The notes beneath the pieces were generated by a model. That model was not told the origin of the DNA. It saw only the letters and a program-made list of their open reading frames with translations, and searched no databases. 59,981 nt of DNA, taken from assembly GCF_000003605.2 (NCBI RefSeq), contig NW_003155737.1:903129-963109 (forward strand), given 5' to 3'. A program made the translations under genes and the position numbers. Source of the DNA: Saccoglossus kowalevskii. Its lineage: Eukaryota; Hemichordata; Enteropneusta; Harrimaniidae. This document shows, piece by piece, positions 48,101 through 54,900 of the stretch; within the stretch, counting starts at the first letter, position 1; every line of letters starts with the position of its first letter.

Positions 48101-51100
48101 CTTGGGCAACAGCAAGAGTACATGTTACAACTCCAGGACCAAATATAACAGCCATCATAGCAGAACCAGCCAAAGAAGAATTAGGTGACCTTATACTTCA
48201 CACTGACTGCAAATTTTCACGATGGGATACAATAAGTGTCATATTTGATCGTGATACCAGCATGCCGCCTCATGGAAAAGAGGATACAGAACTATCTGCC
48301 AATGATTTGAACACACTTTTTGAGTTTGCTGATCCATTCATTACTGAAAATATGAACAGCAACCCTTACATTGGAGTATGGAAGACTCCAAACATTCTCC
48401 AAATCACCATAGTGGACGAGGGATACCCTCAACCAGCTGTAGACATTGGAACATGGTTTCTGAAGATAAAGAACATTGAACCATGTGGAGGATTTGATGA
48501 ACTTTCACATGAACCGCTTCCAGTTGAAGAATGGTCCGTATTTTGTATGACAGATGCTGGCTACAACTCGGCTCACTCAACATCAACATCTCCATTGTTG
48601 GAGGGCAGTTGGGGGTACCACATACCAACAGTGAAGGATATTATAATTCGTAATCGTGATGTGCCTGTGCAAAAACTTAGAGAAAACAGCAACTATTTTG
48701 GTGAAAAGTCAGAACTAGTCCTGAGTCTCTGGCCACCTCTGTCTTACCTACAATTCGTAGAACTTTGTAAGCTTCAAGCAGACGAGATTATTGATTTTAC
48801 TGTATTTGGTGAAGGCACTGAACTAACAAAGGCAAGTTGTGAAAACAGAGTACCAGAAGAGGTGGCACAGACATCAGAAACCAGCAGCACAGTCTATCGA
48901 GGAACATTTCTTAGATCTGTAAATAAACGGTCATTGGATCTTCTTTCCAGTTCTGACCCGAAAGGCACCAAATTTGAATCCTGGATAAGAGACAAAAGAT
49001 CATCTTCATTTGATGGCAATTCATCAACTATCATGCCAGTGTTCACAGAGTTGGTGTTTGAGGTTACAAAAATGTCAAATGCTCTGATAAACCCAGAGGT
49101 GGACAGAGACACTTTTATCAAAACTGTCACATCATCAATAAAATTGGTGACGATAGCTAATATTGTATCAGTCACAACAGGTATGTCTGGTTTGGAAGCT
49201 TTAAACTACACAACTGACATGATAATTCCATTGGAGAAAGCTGAGCTTTACCAGGAGTACATCATTGGAGAAATTCCACAAGTCATTAGTGTAACAGCAA
49301 GTGACCCAGACAATTTAGACATGAATTACAGTGATGGAGATGTAATTAGCATTGTCTTTGATAAAGACACTGACATGCCTGCAGTAACAGAAAGGGCCGA
49401 TTTGGACAAGATTTTTATGTTTGATCCTTCGCTAGGAACTGATTATTCAGGAATGTGGAAGTCTTCCCAAGATTTGGAAATAACAATAATAGATTCATAC
49501 CACAATAGCAGAGACAGTAGAGATATTCAAAATATATCCATCACTTTTACACATAATATATTATACTCAGGACAAGAGTTCACTGGGCAGTATCTGTACC
49601 TTCCAACAACAAGGCCCAATTGTGTTGGAGTAAATGTCTGTGGTGGCAACACCACTGCACTGACTATAGGAATATGTAGTGAAGATGGACTGTCATGTCG
49701 TGCTACAGGCACATATTTCATCACTGATGGAAACTTTGGTACAGGCATTGCAAATAGTTCACTTTGGTGGATTATTCCAATTATTATCGGATGTGCTATT
49801 GTACTCTTCATTCTTATAATCATTGCAATTTGCTGCTGTAAATACAAGAAGAAAGCTTTTGAATTGCAACATGGATCATTTGATACTTCAAAACTCAAAA
49901 GAAGCTCATCCACTCGAACATCTTGGAAGGTTAATGCCAAAACACAGAAGATTGGTCGCACAGCTCCAGGGATACTTCCACAAATGATGTTATTTAATTC
50001 ACAAGCTCATTCCAAAAAACTGGTTGATGATGTCAGCAAGGCACAGTATGGGAAAAAGCAAGTGAATGTGGATTATTCAACTGTACAGTCAAATAAGGTT
50101 AGAACTTTAACCCAGTAGGGGTATTTAAAGGGTGGTAGTCATTGCACCATGCATACTCAAGATATAGGTTTCATATAACCAGCGGTAATTAGTACAAGTG
50201 ATGCCCAGGCCAAAACTCGTACCCGTGATTTCATTAGAAAAGTGCATTGGATTGTGGGAAAATTAATGTTTATCAACACAAATGTCACACATGTGCGGCA
50301 GGATGACCAACGTGCTTTAATATTTGGGTTGTGGGAAAGTAACTGTTTATCAACACAAACTATGCACATATGCTGCTTATATATACTATAATTTAGATGA
50401 ATAGCTCATTTATTTATTTGCTGATATTTATATATATTTTTCCATTACAGAGTGACGACAGCACAGATCCAACTGTATCTGCCATGTTTCCAGATCTGAG
50501 AGCTGCCTTGTTGCTTCAACGTCACACCAAGCATAGTTCTATTGGTGAATCTGAACCCAACATTCATCCCCATTCACCGACAAGATCAAACCCGACAGCA
50601 CAGCAACCACCATTGTTGAGACATAATTCAGAAATCGACATGTCTATTCCATCAAAACATGAAGACACTATTCCACAATATACTCAAGAGTGGCAAAAAC
50701 TCAGTGGTGTCATACCACCACCACCGTCACCACCCCCTCCTGACTGGGATGACAGTTCACAATCCAGTCCAAACAGAAATAATACAAAACTATCAACACT
50801 TAGAACTGACCCGGTGCAAGAAGCACTGTTGATTGGACATAGGAATTCCCTCCAAAATGCATCAAATGCAATGTCACAAAAACTTTCGCAGATGGGTAAC
50901 CAGCCATCTTCTGTACAGGGGACAATACCTCTACGCTACATATCAAGCAATATTCCTGAAGCATCAGCAACATCAAGTAACTCAAGCCTTTCTGATGTAG
51001 GATATAGGACATTTCTACAAAATCATTTTCCAAAAAGAAAAATATCTCCTTCAGTGGAGGACCTATCAATTCAAAGACCGGGAAAGGAAAGTCCCACAGA

Positions 51101-51969
51101 GGCTTTCGGAGAAGAATCAGAAATTGAAATACTAGCAAAGCAGAGAAAATCCACAATTAAAAGAAGATCTGATACAAGTATCTACAACAAAGATGGTTAT
51201 GAACTCAAAACTCTCAGGTAAGATAATGTAGAGAAAACGATATGAATTGAAGCCATGTGTAACTGTAATTTGCAGAATCTTCTATGTCATGTTCTCTAGG
51301 GTAGTCTTATATATTCATTTTGTTCTGAGACATCACAGTCAATGAGTTCTGACATGTATGTACTGTTTATGTATTCTATATTGCTGAATTCCTGTGGTAT
51401 CACCCAGATATTATTTTTGGGATGTTTGCAAGGATCAGCACCAACATTTTTTTAATACGTTATTAATTGAATCCAGGTTCCCACAACATCACAGATGTTT
51501 CATGATTCTCTATGCTCCTGCTAAAACTGTTATTGGAACAATACTTTTAGACCCTATTAAATTTCTCAGGAGTTTTATATATTTTTCAAAAGTACGTTTT
51601 GCAAAATTTCACTACTCACCTCCCCCCAAACCGCATCATGTGGAAGCTGATATTTATTTGTGAAAACAATATGGTAATGGCTGGATATCTTTACCCAAAG
51701 ATATTGTAGTTTCATGTCTTGTGTCTTTGCAAATACCATACTGATTCAGTGATCGGGGAGCTGTACTTTATTCATATCAGAGTGTCCAAAAATATTAGTT
51801 CTAACTACTAGAGCAAACATACCTTGCAGCAATCATTTATTAATGAAAACAAATGTGTTTTTGTTTCAGGGGCGACAGCCATGTTCCTGCTATGTACAAC
51901 TCTGAAAATAGCTTGCATGATTTATTAGCAAGGAGGCAATCAACAAACAAGGATAGCTCCAGGTTGTAG
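20124..51969 (+). CDS. Giant single-pass surface protein with cadherin-like repeats
   Basis: Seventeen coding exons: 20124-20529, 27477-27562, 28143-28288, 28812-28931, 30215-30342, 30603-30787, 32463-32715, 33165-33301, 33730-35080, 37940-38050, 38681-38851, 39344-39413, 39672-39868, 40195-40418, 40696-50097, 50451-51217 and 51870-51969. They total 13,854 nt, 4,617 residues plus stop, with every junction in phase. Order: signal peptide (1-20), cadherin/Ig-like N-terminal part (to ~487), cadherin-like repeats and 'GIAV..W' modules (488-2880), seven tandem-95-like repeats (~2881-3673), two copies of a C-terminal module (~3675-3835 and ~4057-4210), membrane helix (4219-4243) and cytoplasmic tail (4244-4617). 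Modules are joined by VNDPP-like linkers, as in calcium-binding cadherin-like repeats. A role in adhesion or reception is inferred from architecture only. I do not recognise a named orthologue. Exons 2 to 5 are the least certain; missed small exons are possible. Confidence 0.8.
21960..22267. repeat. Degenerate left margin of the 39-bp minisatellite
   Basis: Decayed copies of the unit are visible, such as GAGTAAACCAAGAAAACGAC (21972-21991), AGTGAACTCAGAAAACGA near 22013 and GTGGACCCAGAAAACAAT near 22101. Spacing and sequence are irregular. This pattern, a homogenised core with decaying edges, is typical of an old tandem array. Confidence 0.6.
22268..25806. repeat. 39-bp minisatellite array in intron 1 of the giant gene
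   Basis: The consensus unit is AGTGAACCCAGAAAACGATA followed by TAGACATGTAGTAACAATG (39 bp); a common variant lacks one C (38 bp). Roughly 75 units are visible, split by a gap. Because 39 is divisible by three, long open frames run through both strands (for example repeats of MSEPRKRYRHVVT), but 38-bp units shift the frame and no gene is indicated. Diagnostic variants (ACTGAACCC, AGTAAACCC, GCAGTAAC, GTAAGAATG, TCGACACG) reveal higher-order structure. Each unit carries AACAATG, a match to the SOX consensus, and the palindrome ACATGT. Confidence 0.95.
24378..25001. other. Assembly gap (624 N)
   Basis: The sequence is N throughout and lies wholly within the 39-bp minisatellite. The true length is unknown, and the array is probably longer or collapsed here. 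Confidence 0.99.
25807..27476. other. Remainder of giant-gene intron 1
   Basis: Intron sequence between the minisatellite and exon 2. Short open frames at 26576-26924 on both strands show no recognisable product. No other structured element was found. Confidence 0.4.
27477..27562 (+). CDS. Giant protein exon 2
   Basis: This exon encodes GANKGTVVDMPVNLNFGDDT and then DVQESLQMK. It accepts a phase-1 codon from exon 1 and ends in phase 0 at a good donor (AAG/GTATGT). An alternative acceptor at 27470 would add two residues. It reads as a short beta-strand segment of an unassigned extracellular domain. Confidence 0.6.
28143..28288 (+). CDS. Giant protein exon 3
   Basis: Acceptor CCATAG and donor AAG/GTAAGA. 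It encodes VLNISENEQYVVLITIIEHE, then YTFRTSKDFFHVDLVVCC. Alternating hydrophobic residues suggest beta strands. Phase 0 in, phase 2 out. Confidence 0.65.
28812..28931 (+). CDS. Giant protein exon 4
   Basis: Encodes RFENIIPPDAPNECLVDGLS, then MSVFLANINNVNSF. Acceptor (CGTAG) and donor (GAG/GTTAAT) are both weak; they were chosen because they alone keep the frame with exons 3 and 5. A donor at 28914 (ACG/GTTTGT) is stronger, but would put the next exon out of frame. Boundaries are therefore tentative. Confidence 0.5.
30070..30164. repeat. ATT microsatellite beside exon 5
   Basis: A run of about 95 bases of (TTA)n with a single phase break ends 50 bases before the acceptor of exon 5 (TTTATAG, ending 30214). 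It occupies the region where the polypyrimidine tract and branch point would be expected to begin. Confidence 0.97.
30215..30342 (+). CDS. Giant protein exon 5
   Basis: Encodes VLSDGSPQPPIIPMLHIYQQ, then DSTHPAYVRGWSPQG. The end, continued by exon 6 as GHPLVYSIGEYS, resembles the start of a cadherin-like strand. Donor CAAG/GTATGA. Phase 2 in, phase 1 out. Confidence 0.65.
30603..30787 (+). CDS. Giant protein exon 6, cadherin-like
   Basis: Encodes HPLVYSIGEYSHLGST, DCVTVDKVTGQISLLIAQ and GPWNLPLLIKDAVTEVQ. The pattern 'Y.I....F.ID..TG.I......D.E....L...A.D' of cadherin-type repeats is visible (VDKVTGQI), though the calcium-binding DRE-type motif is absent. Strong acceptor (TTTTACAG); donor CAG/GTTAGG. 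Phase 1 in, phase 0 out. Confidence 0.75.
30788..32462. other. Giant-gene intron 6
   Basis: No exon supported on the plus strand. A minus-strand open frame of 130 codons (31592-31984) has hydrophobic stretches but no recognised family. The composition near 31440-31590, with AATAAA-like words, may reflect a decayed insert. Confidence 0.35.
32463..32715 (+). CDS. Giant protein exon 7
   Basis: Encodes ISMETVLVIGDLDKNMPPYI, then SHNCWQDTKYACVDDEFVLD and IVARDTDVFDTMNIVVLST. 'NMPPYIVEP..' starts an Ig/cadherin-like domain with a Cys pair; 'DIVARDTD' is a cadherin-like 'DxD' strand. Donor GAAG/GTAAAC. Phase 0 in, phase 1 out; it continues in exon 8. Confidence 0.78.
33165..33301 (+). CDS. Giant protein exon 8, Ig-like domain end
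   Basis: Encodes VTWTLTWKPVTAVYYPVCFT, ALDSKDSYSNPHCLVLQAL. This matches the common extracellular pattern 'F.W.P......Y.VCF.A.D.....S..C..I.V' of Ig-like domains. The two Cys are suited to a disulfide. Acceptor TTTGTAG; donor AAG/GTCAGT. Phase 1 in, phase 0 out. Confidence 0.75.
33730..35080 (+). CDS. Giant protein exon 9: cadherin-like repeats, furin-type site
   Basis: A 450-codon exon starting APVIDLNGMAANGHDHMV. It holds at least three domains of the 'FTE....V.I.....L.D.D' type ending in 'Y.N...EP...R.V......VNDSP' (YDNIDDEPSDETRWV, NLVNDSPTF). Residues 758-761 (RERR, then DTSN) fit a furin cleavage site. The last residues (YEDATRASQF, TTWHLA) start a 'GIAV..W' module that exon 10 continues, linking this exon firmly to the downstream ones. 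It is CpG-rich, unlike exon 15. Confidence 0.88.
35522..35649. mobile_element. TTAA-flanked MITE-like element
   Basis: Ends TTAAAGCGGGAGGGTTGTCA and, on the opposite strand, TTAAAGCGGGGGAGTCGTCA are inverted repeats matching at most of about 25 positions (continuing CCTGCGCA / CCTACACA). TTAA at both ends is the target-site duplication typical of piggyBac-like elements, though here it also forms part of the palindrome. At 128 bp it has no coding capacity. Confidence 0.55.
36480..36690. repeat. Copy of the dispersed repeat family
   Basis: AAAATGGCCGCCAGTCAGAC (36532-36551) corresponds to 3303-3322. The following GTGCATATGTAAGTC and AGTTTGAATG words, and AGCATGTCTGGGAAATGGCT near 36637, match the layout near 3250-3400. 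Non-coding. Confidence 0.5.
37940..38050 (+). CDS. Giant protein exon 10
   Basis: Encodes ASIVNDSDVDAISGIAIIGV, then DNDHGSWEYLAYPSHWK: the diagnostic core 'D.D....GIAI.GVD..HG.W.Y' of the type A module. Acceptor TTCTGTAG, donor AAAG/GTGGGT. Phase 1 in, phase 1 out. Confidence 0.85.
38681..38851 (+). CDS. Giant protein exon 11
   Basis: Encodes EIELSVNTNPDGSVP, then NFVQFIPHPNWHGTTHITFV and AWDKTG. This is the second half of the type A module ('RF.P...ypG...i...AWD.T'). Acceptor TTCTTGTAG, donor ACAG/GTTAGT. Phase 1 in, phase 1 out. Confidence 0.85.
39344..39413 (+). CDS. Giant protein exon 12
   Basis: Encodes GVTASLNDGDLTNATSLS, then NHDPFS: the loop of the type A module between 'AWD.TG' and the final strand. 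Acceptor TTATAG, donor TTTAG/GTGAGT. Phase 1 in, phase 2 out. Confidence 0.8.
39672..39868 (+). CDS. Giant protein exon 13
   Basis: Encodes SEDAVTIAFVVQPVNDNPTV (end of the first type A module with VNDNP linker), then TIKEDQDSGDGDSIAKLLS and HDVDVIGEEHLGVAIT, the start of the second. Acceptor TTCTGTAG, donor ACTT/GTATGT. Phase 2 in, phase 1 out. Confidence 0.85.
40195..40418 (+). CDS. Giant protein exon 14
   Basis: Encodes YSDISNGMWQYTIDNGTVWN, then YRIRFLPNEDWSGTAFIQYK and PWDFTDGLTAGTLN, nearly all of the second type A module. Acceptor CCTCAG, donor GAAT/GTGAGC. Phase 1 in, phase 0 out. Confidence 0.87.
40696..50097 (+). CDS. Giant protein exon 15 (9.4 kb): modules, tandem-95 repeats, membrane helix
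   Basis: One uninterrupted frame of 3,134 codons (residues 1196-4329). Order: A3 (~1236-1382), B1-B2 (~1385-1680), A4-A5 (~1680-2000), B3-B8 (~2003-2880), seven tandem-95-like repeats (~2881-3673), D1 (~3675-3835), a Ser-rich segment with RDKR (3960-3963), D2 (~4057-4210), membrane helix (4219-4243) and CCCKYKKK. Type A has 'GIAV...D.R.GVWQ', 'LRFLPD.NF', 'LAWD.TGDT'. Type B has 'L.D.D', 'LTLTG..SI.NYE.VLRSL.Y.N', 'VNDPP'. Tandem-95 has 'ED....', 'Y.P...F.G.D', 'VCD.DN.C', 'VNDPP'. It is AT-rich and CpG-poor. Acceptor CTGCAG; donor AAG/GTTAGA. If the donor is skipped the frame stops at 50118. Confidence 0.95.
50451..51217 (+). CDS. Giant protein exon 16: cytoplasmic tail
   Basis: Residues 4330-4584. 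Polar, Ser/Pro/Asn-rich and low in hydrophobics, as expected of an intracellular tail. It contains VIPPPPSPPPPDWDD (4416-4430), a proline-rich motif suited to EVH1, SH3 or WW domains, and basic patches such as KRKISPS and STIKRRSDT that could be phosphorylation sites. Acceptor ATTACAG in phase 0, as exon 15 requires. Donor CTCAG/GTAAGA; retention of the next intron would stop immediately at 51219-51221. Confidence 0.87.
51870..51969 (+). CDS. Giant protein exon 17: C-terminus
   Basis: Encodes RGDSHVPAMYNSENSLHDLL, then ARRQSTNKDSSRL and stop TAG (51967-51969). Acceptor TTTGTTTCAG, joining phase 2 to exon 16. RRQS is a basophilic kinase-type site. The end SSRL is not a clear PDZ ligand. Confidence 0.78.
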
Positions 51970-54900
51970 ATCAATAGAAGAGATATTTAAATGGGGTTGC
52001 ATTGATGCAGTGTAACAGTGGGGGTTGGACGATGAATGTTGAATGTCAAAGATAATTTGGGATAAATACCCAAGTAAGCAGACACAAAGAAATTCTATGT
52101 AAAACAATAAGCTATTACATATAATGACGCATTTAATTATATACCCCAGAAAAGGACAGAAAAGTGAGGCACACAAATTTTAATTTGGATGAATTATGCT
52201 AGTTAGTGTTAATCACCATGGGTGCATCTTTCTAAAGTTGTTTAAATTAGTTTTGTACTAGTATGTGTATACAGAACATGAGTCAAACCATATTTTGTAC
52301 AATATGAAGGTACTAATATTCACTTCTTTATTCAGTATATTTGGCAAAAAAGGAGACAAAGTCTAGTGTTTAGCCATCATTCACATATTTTCACCACAAT
52401 ACATTGGCAAAATATTTTTAAAATGTGTTATTGTGATTATAAAACATGTCGAAACAATTAATGACAATTGACAAGTTCATTGGCCATCAGTGTATCATAT
52501 TTGCTATACCAGAAGCACATCCACAATATTAGTGCATATAAATCAAAAACGTGTTGTTTGTATATTGAAACGTTAAAATACGACTTATTTTGGCAATTAA
52601 AACATTTTTGTAATTTATGATGACTCGTTCGTTCAATCCAGATAATCGAATTACAAATTTCAATTAGTGCAAAGTATAGAGCATTGTAATGTGCCAGAGT
52701 TTCCTATCCTTCTCTAGGAGTTCATGACTTAATATTAGTGAACAAAAGAAATTGTATTTACTGTGTTAGAAGCACATAGTAGAGGTACTGTACTGAGAAT
52801 TGTTTGTTACTGCTTTTCTCAAAGCACTTAATGCAATGCATGCATGCATTTCAAATACAACAAACATAGTAATACAATTCCATCCAAAGAATGTTTAACA
52901 AACACATTGACTGTATACTGTAAACAGAATCTTTTTATTTTTTGTTCATATTTTAGCTAATATGCATTTTTTTTTTGTTAATTCAAAGTGCATCATTTAC
53001 ATATAGTTAATGTGGTGGTGGTAGTTGGAGCAGGGGTGTAAACAATAGGGGTGTAAACAGCAGGGGTGTAAACAACAGGAGTGTAAACAGGGTGTAAACA
53101 GCAGGGGAGTAAACAGCAGGGGAGTAAACAGCAGGGGTGTAAACAACAGGGGTGTAAACAACAGGAGTGTAAACAGGGTGTAAACAACAGGGGTGTAAAC
53201 AGCGGGGTTGTAAACATTGTAGTGAGTGTGAGAAGAAGGCTTTACAGTAAATAGATAAGTTTTTATTAAGACTAGGGAATATATGTATGGGGAATCAAAC
53301 AAGTTGCACACTTGTAACACTTGAAATTATTTAAAAAAAAAAGAATACAAATTGTTTTTCCTATAACAGTATTGGGAGTTTATTTTGGTTAATAAGTATC
53401 CATAATGGGAAAATTCATTATTTGACATGACACGTTTGGTTTAGAATATTACACCACAAACCTGCATAATGTAACCAATAAATGGAGATTATTTGGCTCA
53501 AATTAGCAAAGAAATCACAAGAAAATACGTAATGTGAGGTAAATAGTATGGCGGACAAAGGGTTAATGTAGCAGTATGATCCCCCAGGCTTAAATTTGTC
53601 AGTGTTCTATGGGTAGAATGTACTTTAACTTGACTGCCAAGGTAACTGATACACCGTTACACTACTCATTTTAAAGGGGATCATTGCTTATCAGTTTAAT
53701 CTAGATGTGAAAGTACATACTGGATTACAATGGAAAACAAAAGACTGTGAAATGTAAATAAAAAGTATATACAATGCATACCAATAGATACCCATGGGAA
53801 AGAAACTCTGTTTTTTTAAATACATCGTTTAAAGCCCTATTCTGACCATATAAAGAACCTAAAACAAAGGTGATCTTAATGTCTCTAATCAGCGTAATAA
53901 GCAGGCTTTCTGTGTCTTCACAGTTTACCAGACAGCTGGTTAGTACCTTGTATTTGAAGCCACACTTTGAGAAGGTTTAAGTGGCCTTTAAGGAGGTTTG
54001 AGCTGAGTTGATGATTATATGTCATATTCTTCATTTATTTAAGTTATTATTTCCATAGTGAGCTTATTTCTTCATATCTCAAAATTATGGGATTAAAAAA
54101 AAAAAAAAAAACATTTAAAAAAGGAACATATCATTTGGACAATTTCCAGTATTCTAGTTTTCCATTTATATAGAGAAATATGTTCTCTCCCACAATTCAA
54201 CACACTCAGTTGTATAAAATTTGGCTTGTATCTAATTGAAGGGGAAAGATAACAATGCCAAGGTTCGAATCACCAGCCACCATTGTTTAGAAGTTTTCAT
54301 GTCTTTTTTATTCCAATGTAATTTCAATCTGCTAAATTTGTAGTGAAATTACATTTATAGCAAGCTGTTCGTTTAATTCCATCAATGCCACAAGTTTTGT
54401 ATTTTTCAGTGTGTTATTTATTAAAATTGAAAAAATTATGCTAATATTGTGAAAGGTTACAAACCTTGACTTTTGTGTTCAAAGTGTTAAGATATGAAAT
54501 ACATTATTATAGTAAAAAATAATGTACATGAACCAATTTTGAGTTGCCATGGATACACATCAAAAAGTATAATTAAACTTACAAAAAAATTTGTAGGAAT
54601 TACCCAGATCAATAAACTAAAATAAGGTTGCAGATAAATCACCAATATTAAAACAAACTACATGTTTACACGATGGACTGCTTTATTTTTGTTCAGATAT
54701 TTTAACTTTGTGTTTAATTGTATTGATAAGTATTGTATACATAAAGCTAAAAAAAAAAAATTTCAAGGAAAAATTAAGCTATAAGTACAGCGTTTGGCCA
54801 AATATATTTTATTATCTTTCATACCCTTAAAAATGTAAACTTGTAATTCAATCATTCCCCAGATGCAATTCTTGTCATATTTGGAGTCAGTGTTTGTATA

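Noticed and set aside
45120-49961. Minus-strand open frames of 60-144 codons within exon 15
   Set aside because: Shadows of the long plus-strand coding frame, with no independent features.
40696-50118. Treating the 9.4-kb frame as a separate intronless gene starting at ATG 40687
   Set aside because: That ATG overlaps a good acceptor (CTGCAG at 40690-40695), gives no signal peptide, and begins inside a type A module whose start is in exons 13-14. Phase-compatible upstream exons complete the module.
52993-53320. Minus-strand frames with VYTPVVYTPAVYTP-type repeats
   Set aside because: Produced by the 15-bp minisatellite; no splice signals or flanking domain support them.
54255-54275. AAGGTTCGAATCACC, a tRNA B-box-like word
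   Set aside because: No A box at the proper distance and no cloverleaf could be folded by eye.
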